NCBI RefSeq assembly: GCF_009832905.1
Contig: NZ_CP047135.1
Span: forward strand, 2,520,001-2,584,000
Origin: Stenotrophomonas sp. 364
Lineage (GTDB): Bacteria > Pseudomonadota > Gammaproteobacteria > Xanthomonadales > Xanthomonadaceae
DNA: 64,000 nt
Direction: 5' to 3'
Part shown: positions 1 through 11,451 of the stretch, in pieces
Layout: each line of letters begins with the position of its first letter
Numbering within the stretch: the first letter of the stretch is position 1
Position numbers and translations under genes: made by a program
Notes under the pieces: generated by a model
What the model was told of the DNA's origin: nothing
What the model saw: the letters and a program-made list of their open reading frames with translations, nothing else
Databases searched by the model: none

Positions 1-117
1 GCTGCGCCGGCCGGTGCCGCACCGGACGCCGCGCCCAAGCCCGATGCCGCCGCCCCGGCCGACGCCGCCGCCAAAACGTCCGACGCCGCTTCGGCTGCCG
101 AACCGAACAAGCAATAA
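1..117 (+). CDS. C-terminal end of an RND efflux periplasmic adaptor (partial)
   Basis: Only the last 38 codons are present, ending at a TAA at 115-117. They encode an Ala/Pro/Lys-rich low-complexity tail (AAPAGAAPDAAPKPDAAAPA and onward, ending EPNKQ). Long Ala/Pro tails are common on RND membrane-fusion proteins, and the next gene, 15 bp downstream on the same strand, is the RND pump. The identification as the adaptor subunit is therefore an inference from context. No catalytic or structural domain is visible in the fragment. Confidence 0.6.
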   Translation, partial: AAPAGAAPDAAPKPDAAAPADAAAKTSDAASAAEPNKQ

Positions 118-132
118 CGGGAACCCTCCGTC

Positions 133-3100
133 ATGCCTAAATTTTTCATTGAACACCCGGTATTCGCCTGGGTGGTCGCGATCCTGATCTCGCTTTCGGG
201 CGTGATCTCGATCCTGGGTCTGGGCGTGGAGTCCTACCCGAGCATCGCACCTCCCCAGGTGACGGTGAGCGCCACCTACCCCGGCGCCAGCGCCGACACC
301 ACCGAAAAGTCGGTCACCCAGGTGATCGAGCAGCAGCTGACCGGTATCGATCACCTGCTGTATTTCAGTTCGTCCTCGGCCTCCAACGGCCGCGCCTCGA
401 TCACCCTGACCTTCGAGACCGGTACCGATCCGGACATCGCCCAGGTCCAGGTGCAGAACAAGGTGTCGCTGGCCACCCCGCGTCTGCCCACCGAAGTGAC
501 CCAGCAGGGCGTGGTGGTGGCCAAGGCCAACGCTGGCTTCCTGATGGTGGTGGCCCTGCAGTCGGACACCCCCTCGATCGACCGTGACGCCCTCAACGAC
601 ATCGTCGGTTCGCGCGTGCTCGACCAGATCTCGCGCATCCCCGGCGTTGGCAGCACCCAGCAGTTCGGTTCCGAGTACGCCATGAACATCTGGCTCAACC
701 CGGAGAAGATGCAGGGCTACGGCCTGTCGGCCAGCCAGGTGCTGGCGGCGATCAAGGCCCAGAACGTGCAGTTCGCGGCCGGTTCGCTGGGCTCGGACCC
801 GTCGCCGGACGGCCATTACTTCACCGCCACCGTGTCGGCCGAAGGCCGCTTCAGCTCGCCCGAGCAGTTCGAGCAGATCATCCTGCGCGCCAATGCTGAC
901 GGCTCGCGGGTGATGCTCAAGGACATCGCCCGGATCGCCTTCGGTGCAAACAACTACGGCTTTGACACCCAGTACAACGGCAAGCCGACCGGTGCCTTCG
1001 CGATCCAGCTGTTGCCGGGCGCCAACGCCCTGAACGTGGCCAATGCGGTCACCGCCAAGATGGACGAACTGTCGCCGAGCTTCCCGTCTGGTGTCAGCTG
1101 GTTCTCGCCGTACGACAGCACCACCTTCGTCAAGATCTCGATCGAGGAAGTGGTCAAGACGCTGATCGAAGCGGTGGTGCTGGTGTTCCTGGTGATGCTG
1201 ATCTTCCTGCAGAACTTCCGCGCCACCCTGATCCCCACCCTGGTCATCCCGGTGGCCCTGCTCGGCACCTTCCTGGGCATGAGCGTCATCGGCTTCACCA
1301 TCAACCAGCTGACGCTGTTTGCGATGGTGCTGGCGATCGGCATCGTGGTCGATGACGCGATCGTGGTGATCGAGAACGTCGAACGCATCATGACCGAGGA
1401 GAAGCTGCCGCCCAAGGCCGCTACCCAGAAGGCCATGACCCAGATCACCGGTGCGGTGGTCGCCATTACCGTGGTGCTGGCGGCAGTGTTCATTCCGTCG
1501 GCCCTGCAGGGCGGTGCGGCCGGTGAGATCTACAAGCAGTTCGCGCTGACCATCGCCATCGCGATGGGCTTCTCCGCGTTCCTGGCGCTGGGCTTCACCC
1601 CGGCCCTGTGCGCGACCTTCCTCAAGCCGACCCACTCCGACAAGCCCAACGTCGTCTACCGCACCTTCAACAAATACTACGACAAGATCAGTGGCACCTA
1701 CGTGGGCCACATCACCTCGGCGGTGCGTCATGCCCCGCGCTGGATGATCCTGTTCGTGGTGCTCACCGTGCTGTGCGGCTTCCTGTTCACCCGCATGCCG
1801 GGCAGCTTCCTGCCCGAGGAAGACCAGGGTTATGCGCTGGCGATCGTGCAGCTGCCCCCGGGCTCGACCAAGTCGCAGACCAACCAGGCCTTTGCGCAGA
1901 TGCGTGGCGTGCTCAAGGACCAGGAAGGCTTCGAAGGCATGCTGCAGGTGGCCGGTTTCAGCTTCGTCGGCTCCGGTGAAAACGTCGGCATGGGCTTCAT
2001 CCGGCTCAAGCCGTGGGCCGACCGCAAGGTGACCGTGCCCGAGTTCATCCAGAAGATGAACGGTGCTTTCTACGGCATCAAGGAAGCACAGATCTTCGTG
2101 GTCAACCTGCCCACCGTGCAGGGCCTGGGCCAGTTCGGCGGCTTTGACATGTGGCTGCAGGACCGTGGCGGCGCCGGCTATGAACAGCTGACGCAGGCAC
2201 GCAACGTGCTGCTGGGCAAGGCGGCCGAGGAAAGCGACCTGCTCACCGGCGTGCGCCCCAACGGCCTGGAAAACGCCCCGCAGCTGCAGTTGCACGTGGA
2301 CCGCGTGCAGGCCCAGACCATGGGGCTGTCGGTGTCGGACGTGTACAGCACCATCCAGCTGATGCTGGCCCCGGTGTACGTCAACGACTTCTTCTACGAA
2401 GGCCGCATCAAGCGCGTGACCATGCAGGCCGACGGCCCGTATCGCACCGGTGCCGAATCGCTCAACAGCTTCTACACGCCCAGCAGCCTGCAGACCAACG
2501 CAGACGGCACCCCGGCGATGATTCCGCTGAGCACCGTGGTGAAGTCCGAGTGGGTGTCCGCACCGCCGTCGCTGAGCCGCTACAACGGCTACTCGGCGGT
2601 CAACATCGTCGGTTCGCAGGCACCGGGGCGCAGCTCGGGTGAAGCGATGCAGGCGATGGAGCGGATCGTCAGCGACGACCTGCCGGCCGGCTTCGGCTAC
2701 GACTGGTCGGGCATGAGCTACCAGGAAATCCTGGCCGGCAACGCGGCAACGCTGCTGCTGGTGCTGTCCATCGTGGTGGTGTTCCTGTGCCTGGCCGCAT
2801 TGTATGAAAGCTGGTCGATCCCGGTGGCGGTGCTGCTGGTGGTGCCGCTGGGCGTGCTCGGTGCGCTGGCGTTCTCGCTGGCCCGCGGCCTGCCCAACGA
2901 TCTGTACTTCAAGATCGGCCTGATCACCGTGATCGGCCTGGCCGCCAAGAACGCCATCCTGATCGTGGAGTTCGCGGTGGAACAGCGTGCGGCCGGCAAG
3001 ACGCTGCGCGAGGCCACCATCGAGGCGTCCCGCCTGCGCTTCCGTCCGATCCTGATGACCTCCTTCGCCTTCATCCTCGGCGTGGTGCCGATGGCCATCT

Positions 3101-3306
3101 CCACCGGTGCGGGCGCCAATGCCCGCCACGCCATCGGTACCGGCGTGATCGGCGGCATGGTGTTCGCCACCTTCCTGGGCCTGCTGATGATTCCGGTGTT
3201 CTTCATCGTGGTCCGCCGCATGCTGGGCGACAAGCTGGACGAGCCGTCCAAGGAGTTCGTCGAGCGCCAGAGCGAAGCCAACGCGACGCACCGTCCGGAT
3301 CGTTGA
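133..3306 (+). CDS. RND multidrug efflux permease (HAE1 family)
   Basis: The 1057-residue product has the size and layout of AcrB/MexB/MexY pumps. An N-terminal membrane helix (MPKFFIEHPVFAWVVAILIS) is followed by a porter domain, then a membrane block around residues 340-560 containing GIVVDDAIVVIENVER, with the paired Asp of the proton relay. A second porter domain and a second membrane block (residues about 865-1035) follow. The protein would be the inner-membrane proton antiporter of a tripartite drug efflux system. The wording GAFAIQLLPGAN and SPYDSTTFVKISIEEV recalls AdeB/MexY-type pumps. Several Sme pumps occur in Stenotrophomonas, and I cannot say from sequence alone which one this is. 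No outer-membrane factor gene follows, so the pump may use a shared TolC. A strong terminator lies 60 bp downstream. Confidence 0.95.
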   Translation: MPKFFIEHPVFAWVVAILISLSGVISILGLGVESYPSIAPPQVTVSATYPGASADTTEKSVTQVIEQQLTGIDHLLYFSSSSASNGRASITLTFETGTDPDIAQVQVQNKVSLATPRLPTEVTQQGVVVAKANAGFLMVVALQSDTPSIDRDALNDIVGSRVLDQISRIPGVGSTQQFGSEYAMNIWLNPEKMQGYGLSASQVLAAIKAQNVQFAAGSLGSDPSPDGHYFTATVSAEGRFSSPEQFEQIILRANADGSRVMLKDIARIAFGANNYGFDTQYNGKPTGAFAIQLLPGANALNVANAVTAKMDELSPSFPSGVSWFSPYDSTTFVKISIEEVVKTLIEAVVLVFLVMLIFLQNFRATLIPTLVIPVALLGTFLGMSVIGFTINQLTLFAMVLAIGIVVDDAIVVIENVERIMTEEKLPPKAATQKAMTQITGAVVAITVVLAAVFIPSALQGGAAGEIYKQFALTIAIAMGFSAFLALGFTPALCATFLKPTHSDKPNVVYRTFNKYYDKISGTYVGHITSAVRHAPRWMILFVVLTVLCGFLFTRMPGSFLPEEDQGYALAIVQLPPGSTKSQTNQAFAQMRGVLKDQEGFEGMLQVAGFSFVGSGENVGMGFIRLKPWADRKVTVPEFIQKMNGAFYGIKEAQIFVVNLPTVQGLGQFGGFDMWLQDRGGAGYEQLTQARNVLLGKAAEESDLLTGVRPNGLENAPQLQLHVDRVQAQTMGLSVSDVYSTIQLMLAPVYVNDFFYEGRIKRVTMQADGPYRTGAESLNSFYTPSSLQTNADGTPAMIPLSTVVKSEWVSAPPSLSRYNGYSAVNIVGSQAPGRSSGEAMQAMERIVSDDLPAGFGYDWSGMSYQEILAGNAATLLLVLSIVVVFLCLAALYESWSIPVAVLLVVPLGVLGALAFSLARGLPNDLYFKIGLITVIGLAAKNAILIVEFAVEQRAAGKTLREATIEASRLRFRPILMTSFAFILGVVPMAISTGAGANARHAIGTGVIGGMVFATFLGLLMIPVFFIVVRRMLGDKLDEPSKEFVERQSEANATHRPDR

Positions 3307-3330
3307 TCCGGCGGTGATGCGACCCCGCCG

Positions 3331-3357
3331 GTAGGTGACCACCGCTGGTGGTCACGC
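3331..3357. repeat. SMAG/REP-type palindrome
   Basis: A GTAG head is followed by the stem GTGACCACC, a GCT loop and GGTGGTCAC. It sits between the RND pump stop codon and its terminator. This is one of many GTAG-headed palindromes in the window, a family described in Stenotrophomonas as SMAG and resembling REP elements. Confidence 0.7.
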
Positions 3358-3368
3358 TGAAACGAGGA

Positions 3369-3395
3369 AGCCCCGGCGCGAGCCGGGGCTTTTTT
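3369..3395 (+). terminator. Rho-independent terminator after the RND pump gene
   Basis: A perfect 9-bp stem AGCCCCGGC/GCCGGGGCT with a four-base loop (GCGA) runs directly into six T residues (3390-3395). It is correctly oriented for the RND operon. Confidence 0.9.
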
Positions 3396-3466
3396 GTGGG
3401 CGGTGCATTGCCAAGTGGTACAGCCTTTCATCGGCGGGCGCGTGTTCGGATGCATGCCTCGATCCG

Positions 3467-3546
3467 GTAGTGCCGGCCGCTGGCCGGCTCCTCCGGATAC
3501 GTGCCATGCACGGACCGCCTGGTTGCCGGCCAGTGGCCGGCACTAC
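3467..3546. repeat. Inverted pair of SMAG palindromes
   Basis: GTAGTGCCGGCCGCTGGCCG (from 3467) and its facing partner GCCGGCCAGTGGCCGGCAC ending in CTAC (3525-3546) form a head-to-head pair about 80 bp long. Paired GTAG/CTAC ends are the usual dimer arrangement of these elements. The pair lies downstream of both converging genes. Confidence 0.75.
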
Positions 3547-3549
3547 CGC

Positions 3550-3843
3550 TCAGCGCAGCAGCGCCACCGCCGCGCAGACGACCACGATCACCAGCGACGG
3601 CCACTGCATCGGCACGAAGAAGAAATGATGGCGGGCACGCTCGCCCGGCGCACGTGGGCCGCGATTGAGCACCAGGCCCAGCACCACATTGATCGCTGCG
3701 CCGATGCCGAATCCGATCAACAGCTGCGCCAGCGAGGTGTTGCCTTTGGCGACACTCGGATCCGGCCACAGCCACATCAACAGCATCAGGGCCGCGATGG
3801 GCGTGAGCAGCGTCAGGAACCCTGCGCCTCGATAGATCACCAT
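3550..3843 (-). CDS. Small inner-membrane protein of unknown function
   Basis: The 97-residue protein begins MVIYRGAGFLTLLTPIAALM. It has two strongly hydrophobic segments in its first 60 residues, a charged loop (RGPRAPGERARHH) and a third hydrophobic segment near the C-terminus (WPSLVIVVVCAAVALL). The start at 3843 is chosen because AGGAGA sits four bases upstream, whereas the longer frame to 3882 has no ribosome binding site. I do not recognise a named family. It is a single-gene unit between SMAG repeats, transcribed away from the acyl-CoA dehydrogenase gene. Confidence 0.7.
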   Translation of the reverse strand: MVIYRGAGFLTLLTPIAALMLLMWLWPDPSVAKGNTSLAQLLIGFGIGAAINVVLGLVLNRGPRAPGERARHHFFFVPMQWPSLVIVVVCAAVALLR

Positions 3844-3887
3844 GGAATCTCCTGCAGAACGGAACCGTACATTCTGCACCACCCCGC

Positions 3888-3912
3888 GTGCCGACCAACG
3901 GTCGGCACCTAC
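3888..3912. repeat. SMAG palindrome
   Basis: The sequence GTGCCGACCAACGGTCGGCAC followed by CTAC is the complement of the GTAG-headed form GTAGGTGCCGACC. It lies between two minus-strand genes. Confidence 0.75.
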
Positions 3913-3972
3913 CAGGATGCGACGCTAAAGCGTCCGCAACGCATCGAGGCCGCTCAAAGGCCCCGGATGGAG

Positions 3973-3997
3973 CAGCGGCGCCAAACTGGCGCCGCTG
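3973..3997 (-). terminator. Hairpin just downstream of the acyl-CoA dehydrogenase gene
   Basis: A perfect 11-bp stem (CAGCGGCGCCA/TGGCGCCGCTG) with a three-base loop lies 9 bp past the stop codon. There is no T tract on either side, so it may be a Rho-assisted or mRNA 3'-end-stabilising hairpin rather than a classical intrinsic terminator. Confidence 0.5.
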
Positions 3998-4006
3998 CCC
4001 TGTAAA

Positions 4007-5155
4007 TCAGCGCAAACCAGTCTCGTTGCGCGCAATCACCAGCCGCTGGATCTCTGAGGTGCCCTCGTAGATCTCGGTGATCTTGGCATCACGGAAGTAC
4101 CGCTCCAGCGGCATTTCCTTGGAATAACCCATGCCGCCGTGGATCTGCACGGCCTGGTGGGTGATCCACATTGCCGCTTCGGAGGCGGTCAGCTTGGCGA
4201 TGGCCGCTTCATTGCTGAAACGCTTGCCCTGGCCCTTCACCCATGCCGCGCGCAGGGTCAGCAGCAGCGCTGCGTCCAGCTTGCACTTCATGTCGGCGAT
4301 CTTGGCCTGGGTCATCTGGAAGGTCCCGATGGCCGCACCGAAGGCCTTGCGGTCCTTCACGTACTCCAGGGTCGCTTCATACGCCGCGCGGGCAATACCG
4401 ATTGCCTGCGAGGCGATGCCGATGCGGCCGGCATCCAACACGCCCATGGCGATCTTGAAGCCCTCGCCTTCCTTGCCCAGCACGTCGTCGGCGCTGGCCA
4501 CGTAATCCTGGAACTCGATCTCGCAGGTGGCCGAGGCACGGATACCGAGCTTGGGCTCGGTCTTGCCACGGTGGAAACCAGCGTTGTCGGTGTCGATCAT
4601 GAAGGCGGTGATGCCGCGCGCGCCCTGGTCGGGGTCGGTCATCGCAAACAGCACGATGTACTTGGCGACCGGGCCGGAGGTGATCCAGCTCTTCTTGCCG
4701 TTGATCACAAACGTGCCGTCGGCCTGCTTGACCGCGCGGCAGCGCATGGCCGTGGCGTCCGAACCGGACTGCGGCTCGGTCAGCGCGAACGCGCCGATGG
4801 CCTCACCTTCGGCGATGGCGCGCACGTACTTCTGCTTCTGCGCTTCGCTGCCATGGGTCAGGATGCCGTTGCAGAACAGCGAGTTGTTGACCGACATGAT
4901 GGTCGAATGCGCAGCGTCACCGGCGGCGACCTCCACCATCGCCAGCACGTAGGCAATCGGGTCCATGCCCGCGCCGCCGTATTCGGCCGGCACTTCGATG
5001 CCCATCAGGCCGTTTTCACCCAGCAGGCGGATGTTGTCCAGCGGGAATTCGCCGGTACGGTCGTGATGTTCGGCGCTCGGGGCGATCTTTTCCTGCGCGA
5101 TCCGGCGCGCAACGTCCTGCAGCATCAGCTGCTCTTCGGTAAAACTGAAATCCAC
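4007..5155 (-). CDS. Acyl-CoA dehydrogenase
   Basis: The 382-residue flavoprotein would catalyse alpha,beta-dehydrogenation of an acyl-CoA with electron-transfer flavoprotein as acceptor. Family marks are the FAD/substrate segment FALTEPQSGSDATAMRCRAV, the helix bundle with GIASQAIGIARAAYE, the FAD motif IHGGMGYSKEMPLERYFRDA and the C-terminal IYEGTSEIQRLVIAR. In the last motif the Glu near residue 364 is the usual catalytic base of short-chain members. Length is standard. The start is GTG at 5155: GGGAGG lies five bases upstream and the mature N-terminus reads VDFSFTEEQLML, as in the family. The short/branched-chain subgroup fits best, but the exact substrate is not readable. It is divergent from the metH regulator. 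Confidence 0.93.
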   Translation of the reverse strand: MDFSFTEEQLMLQDVARRIAQEKIAPSAEHHDRTGEFPLDNIRLLGENGLMGIEVPAEYGGAGMDPIAYVLAMVEVAAGDAAHSTIMSVNNSLFCNGILTHGSEAQKQKYVRAIAEGEAIGAFALTEPQSGSDATAMRCRAVKQADGTFVINGKKSWITSGPVAKYIVLFAMTDPDQGARGITAFMIDTDNAGFHRGKTEPKLGIRASATCEIEFQDYVASADDVLGKEGEGFKIAMGVLDAGRIGIASQAIGIARAAYEATLEYVKDRKAFGAAIGTFQMTQAKIADMKCKLDAALLLTLRAAWVKGQGKRFSNEAAIAKLTASEAAMWITHQAVQIHGGMGYSKEMPLERYFRDAKITEIYEGTSEIQRLVIARNETGLR

Positions 5156-5246
5156 AACACCCTCCCGGGAACATGGTTGTTTTATGGCCACGCAACGCGC
5201 GTCCAAGTGGGGCGATTGTACCGGGGGGCAGGCAATACCGGCTGAC

Positions 5247-5303
5247 TTGACCCCACCCGGCCCAGGGACGAAAATATCTCTATATCGCGATAGGTAGATA
5301 TTT
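5247..5303 (+). promoter_or_regulatory. Candidate promoter and concentric palindromic operator of the arsR/metH genes
   Basis: Two nested palindromes share one centre. The outer arms AAATATCT (5272-5279) and AGATATTT (5296-5303) are perfect complements, and the core TATCGCGATA (5283-5292) is a perfect 10-bp palindrome centred on the same point. The right arm ends at the base before the ATG of the regulator. TTGACC at 5247-5252 with an AT-rich segment near 5272 could form a promoter. The architecture suits a dimeric winged-helix repressor, and autoregulation by the ArsR protein next door is the natural inference. Confidence 0.6.
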
Positions 5304-6233
5304 ATGGATCTTGAGGACTGGTCGATCCGGCTGAAAGTGTTCGCCGACGCCACCCGCGTACGCCTGCTGGCACTGCTGGAGCAGGAAGAACTGACCGTGG
5401 CCGAGCTGTCGGCCATCACCACGCTGGCCCAGCCACGCGTGTCCACCCACCTGGCCCGGCTCAAGGAGGCCGGCTTGGTGCGCGACCGCCGGGCCGGCGT
5501 GTCGGCCTACTACCGCTTCGACGACGCCGCCCTGGACCCCGCGCAGCGTGCATTGTGGCACGCGCTCAGCACCGGTAGCGACGACCCGCTGCTGCGCCAG
5601 GATGCCGAACGCGTGGCCGCCGTGCTGGCCAGCCGCGCTGCCGACCAGAACTGGGCCGACAGCGTCGCCGGCGACATGGAGCGCCATTACTCGCCCGGTC
5701 GCACCTGGGAGGCACTGGCGCGCACCGCACTGCCGCTGCTGGAAACCGGCGACGTGCTCGATATCGCCTCCGGCGACGGCGTGCTGGCCGAGCTGGTCGC
5801 CCCGCATGCCAAACGCTACGTGTGCATCGACACCAGTGCGCGCGTGGTGGCCGCCGCCAGCGAGCGCCTGCGCCGCCTGGCCAACGTGGAAGTGCGCGAA
5901 GGCGACATGCATGCCCTGCCGTTCAAGGACCGCAGTTTCGACCTGGTGGTGCTGATGCACGCCCTCACCTATGCGACCAAGCCCGCCCAGGCCGTGGCCG
6001 AAGGTGCGCGCGTGCTGCGCTCGGGCGGGCGCCTGCTGCTGTGCAGCCTGGCCCGCCACGAGCACAAGGCGGCCGTGGACGCCTACGGCCACGTCAACCT
6101 GGGCTTCTCGGACAAGGAACTGCGCAAGTTCGCCGAGAAGGCCGGGCTGGTGGTCTCCAACCTGGAAACGGTGACCCGCGAAAAGCGCCCACCGCATTTC
6201 GAAGTGATCTCGCTGATCGCCACCAAACCCTGA
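5304..6233 (+). CDS. ArsR-family regulator fused to a SAM-dependent methyltransferase domain
   Basis: The 309-residue protein has two parts. Residues about 5-90 form an ArsR-type winged helix ([20 protein letters not shown], recognition region [19 protein letters not shown]). Residues about 150-309 form a class I methyltransferase domain with motif [16 protein letters not shown] and motif II-like [20 protein letters not shown]. No metal-binding Cys motif of classical ArsR sensors is visible. The gene lies 8 bp before metH, so the likely role is control of methionine/SAM-cycle genes, with the methyltransferase fold perhaps sensing SAM or SAH. That ligand is inference. The start abuts a palindrome with only a weak AGG upstream, so the mRNA may have a very short leader. 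Confidence 0.85.
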   Translation: MDLEDWSIRLKVFADATRVRLLALLEQEELTVAELSAITTLAQPRVSTHLARLKEAGLVRDRRAGVSAYYRFDDAALDPAQRALWHALSTGSDDPLLRQDAERVAAVLASRAADQNWADSVAGDMERHYSPGRTWEALARTALPLLETGDVLDIASGDGVLAELVAPHAKRYVCIDTSARVVAAASERLRRLANVEVREGDMHALPFKDRSFDLVVLMHALTYATKPAQAVAEGARVLRSGGRLLLCSLARHEHKAAVDAYGHVNLGFSDKELRKFAEKAGLVVSNLETVTREKRPPHFEVISLIATKP

Positions 6234-6241
6234 GGCCCGCC

Positions 6242-7351
6242 ATGTCGTCCCTGCCCTGGTTGCACCCCGATCGCGTCCACGCCCTGCAGGAAGCGCTTGC
6301 CCGGCGCATCCTGATCATCGACGGCGCGATGGGCACGATGATCCAGCGCCACGGGCTGCAGGAAGAGGACTACCGGGGCGCTCGCTTCGTCGACGGCTAC
6401 GACAGCACCCACGCGGCGCACGTGCATGGTGCCGGGTGCGACCATGCCGTCCCCGAAGGCCACGACCTGAAGGGCAACAACGACCTGCTGCTGCTCAGCA
6501 AGCCGGAGGTGATCGCCGGCATCCACACCGCCTACCTGGAGGCGGGCGCGGATCTGGTGGAAACCAACACATTCAATGCCACCTCGGTCAGCCAGGCCGA
6601 TTACCACCTGGAGCACCTGGTCTACGAGCTCAACAAGGCCGGCGCGGCCGTCGCCCGTGCGTGCTGCGACGCGGTTGCCGCGACCACCCCGGACAAGCCG
6701 CGCTTCGTGATCGGGGTGCTGGGCCCCACCAGCCGCACCGCCTCCATCAGCCCGGACGTGAATGACCCCGGGTTCCGCAATACCAGTTTCGATGCGCTGC
6801 GCGAGACCTACCGCGAAGCCATCGACGGGCTGATCGACGGCGGCGCCGACACGCTGATGGTGGAAACCATCTTCGATACCCTCAATGCCAAGGCCGCCCT
6901 GTACGCCATCGAAGAAGCGTTCGACGACCGGGGCGCGCGCCTGCCGATCATGATCTCCGGCACCATCACCGATGCCTCCGGGCGCACCCTGTCCGGGCAG
7001 ACCGCCGAGGCGTTCTATGCCTCGGTGGCGCACAGCCGGCCGCTGTCGGTCGGGCTGAACTGCGCACTGGGCGCCGACGACATGCGCCCGCATGTGGAAA
7101 CCCTGTCGATCGTGGCCGACTGCCTGGTCAGCGCGCATCCCAACGCCGGCCTGCCCAACGCGTTCGGTGAGTACGACGAGACCCCCGAGGAAATGGCCGG
7201 CACCCTGCGCGAGTTCGCCAGCGCTGGCCTGCTCAACCTAGTGGGCGGCTGCTGCGGCACCACCCCCGCGCACATCCGCGCCATCGCCGAGGCGGTGGCT
7301 GGCCTGCCGCCGCGCGCCCTGCCCGGCCCCGCCCTGGAGGATGCCGCGTGA
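6242..7351 (+). CDS. metH: Methionine synthase, homocysteine-binding half (split MetH)
   Basis: The 369-residue protein matches only the first module of E. coli MetH, the zinc-dependent homocysteine S-methyltransferase barrel. It begins [15 protein letters not shown], contains [19 protein letters not shown] and [15 protein letters not shown], and carries the zinc ligands in GLNCALG (first Cys) and GGCCGTTP (Cys pair). It ends after this barrel, and the remaining modules are encoded by the next gene 57 bp downstream. The two polypeptides must act together to move a methyl group from methyltetrahydrofolate through cobalamin to homocysteine. ATG at 6242 follows the regulator stop by 8 bp. This split arrangement is known in Xanthomonadaceae. 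Confidence 0.93.
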   Translation: MSSLPWLHPDRVHALQEALARRILIIDGAMGTMIQRHGLQEEDYRGARFVDGYDSTHAAHVHGAGCDHAVPEGHDLKGNNDLLLLSKPEVIAGIHTAYLEAGADLVETNTFNATSVSQADYHLEHLVYELNKAGAAVARACCDAVAATTPDKPRFVIGVLGPTSRTASISPDVNDPGFRNTSFDALRETYREAIDGLIDGGADTLMVETIFDTLNAKAALYAIEEAFDDRGARLPIMISGTITDASGRTLSGQTAEAFYASVAHSRPLSVGLNCALGADDMRPHVETLSIVADCLVSAHPNAGLPNAFGEYDETPEEMAGTLREFASAGLLNLVGGCCGTTPAHIRAIAEAVAGLPPRALPGPALEDAA

Positions 7352-7408
7352 GCGCATCCGCCGCCCGTTGTCGTTGACCCTCCCCCGCCAGCACGTGCCA
7401 GCCCGCCC

Positions 7409-10093
<2,685 letters not shown>

Positions 10094-10099
10094 GGGCGT

Positions 10100-10124
10100 C
10101 ACCCGACCAACGGTCGGGTGCTAC
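10100..10124. repeat. SMAG palindrome after metH
   Basis: CACCCGACCAACGGTCGGGTG followed by CTAC lies 6 bp after the metH stop codon, where it could act as a 3'-end hairpin for the metH transcript. Confidence 0.7.
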
Positions 10125-10183
10125 CGGCATAATGTCGCGGTTGGTACCCACCGTTGATGGGTGCGCGCGCACCGAGATTCCGC

Positions 10184-11377
10184 ATGACCGCCCCCACCCG
10201 CGACGCTGTACCGGTCGTCCGCCTCTCCTCGTTCTACCTGGTCTACTACGCCGCGCTGGGCGCGTTCACCCCGTACTGGTCGCTGTTCCTGACCTCGCGC
10301 GGGATGAGCGTCACCGCGATCAGCGTGATGATGGGCATCTGGTATGCCACCCGCATCGTCGCGCCCACCACGTGGACCTCGCTCGCCGCCGCTTCGCCGC
10401 GGCCGATTTTCTGGCTGCGGCTGGGCTGCGCGCTGACCCTTCTCACGTTCTGTGCCTTCCTGCTGCCGCTGCCGCAACCGTGGCTGTACCCGGCGATGAT
10501 CGCGTTCTGCTTCTTCTACAACGCGGTGATGCCGCAGTTCGAATCGATCACGTTGACCCACCTGGGCAGCGACAGCCATCGCTACGGATTGATCCGGGTC
10601 TGGGGCTCGCTGGGCTTCATCGCGGTGGTGATGCTGTTTGGCTGGATCATCGAAGGCGACGGCGGCGCGGGCAACGCACACCTGCTGCCATGGCTGATGC
10701 TGCCGCTGTTCGGCCTGCTCGCCGCCTCGGGGTTCGCCAACTCCTACGCGCGCAACCTGCCGCGCAGCGACGGCGACGCGACCGGCTTCTGGCAGATCGT
10801 GCGCAAGCCGCAGGTGCTGGCGTTTTTCCTGGCCGCGTTCATGGAGCAGCTGTCGTTCGGGCCGTACTACACGTTCTTCTCTGTCTACATGGACCACCAC
10901 GGCTATGCCACCTCTACGCTCGGGCTGCTGTGGACCATCGGGGTGGTGTTCGAAGTAGGCGTGTTCTTCACCATCGGTCGCTTCTTCCGTCGCTATGACG
11001 CCAGCTGGATGCTGCTGATCGCGCTGCTCAGTTCCACCGTGCGCTGGGCGATCACCGCGTTGTTCCCGGACAACCTGCCGGTGATGCTGCTGGCGCAGAC
11101 CGCGCACGCCCTCGGGTTTGCCGCATTCTTCGCGGCCGCGATGCAGATGCTGGCCACCTATTTCCCCGGTCGCCTCAACGGCCATGGCCAGGGCCTGCTG
11201 TACGGCTTCTCCTCCGGCGTGGGCGGCGTGCTGGGCGCACTGATCGCCGGCCAGCTGTGGGGCATCGACCAGGGCCGTACTGCCTTCCTGGCAGGCAGCG
11301 GCTTCGCGCTCGTCGGCGCGCTGCTGTGCTTCTTCGCCATCAGCCTTCCCCTGCTGCGCGCCCACAGGCGCAGATGA
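10184..11377 (+). CDS. MFS transporter, HcaT/nucleoside-permease-like subgroup
   Basis: The roughly 397-residue membrane protein has about 12 hydrophobic segments and an N-terminal segment VVRLSSFYLVYYAALGAFTP. That segment and FYNAVMPQFESITLTHLG, GLIRVWGSLGFIAVV and ARTAHALGFAAFF-type helices recall the HcaT/MFS_1-like group of E. coli (3-phenylpropionate and nucleoside-type permeases). Substrate cannot be inferred. The ATG at 10184 (MTAPTRDAVPVV) is preferred. An upstream TTG/ATG at 10154-10157 would add ten residues, but neither start has a good ribosome binding site. It is probably a single-gene unit. Confidence 0.85.
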   Translation: MTAPTRDAVPVVRLSSFYLVYYAALGAFTPYWSLFLTSRGMSVTAISVMMGIWYATRIVAPTTWTSLAAASPRPIFWLRLGCALTLLTFCAFLLPLPQPWLYPAMIAFCFFYNAVMPQFESITLTHLGSDSHRYGLIRVWGSLGFIAVVMLFGWIIEGDGGAGNAHLLPWLMLPLFGLLAASGFANSYARNLPRSDGDATGFWQIVRKPQVLAFFLAAFMEQLSFGPYYTFFSVYMDHHGYATSTLGLLWTIGVVFEVGVFFTIGRFFRRYDASWMLLIALLSSTVRWAITALFPDNLPVMLLAQTAHALGFAAFFAAAMQMLATYFPGRLNGHGQGLLYGFSSGVGGVLGALIAGQLWGIDQGRTAFLAGSGFALVGALLCFFAISLPLLRAHRRR

Positions 11378-11451
11378 TCGCAGGCCGCTGGCCGGCAACG
11401 CGACCCGCCCGATGGGGTAGGCTCAACCTTCCCCCAAGACTGGAGCCGCCG

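Noticed and set aside
133..3306. Assigning the RND pump to a named Sme system
   Set aside because: Several related pumps occur in Stenotrophomonas and the adaptor is only a fragment here; sequence memory alone cannot separate them, so no gene symbol is given.
3428..3898. 156-codon minus-strand frame overlapping the small membrane protein gene
   Set aside because: Arg/Pro/Ala-rich out-of-frame translation that runs through SMAG repeats; the overlapping frame ending at 3550 has a ribosome binding site and coherent membrane segments.
5156..5303. SAM or cobalamin riboswitch ahead of the metH operon
   Set aside because: The space is only about 150 bp, shared with a divergent gene, and contains no B12-box or SAM-riboswitch core; the visible signal is a DNA-type palindrome ending at the ATG.
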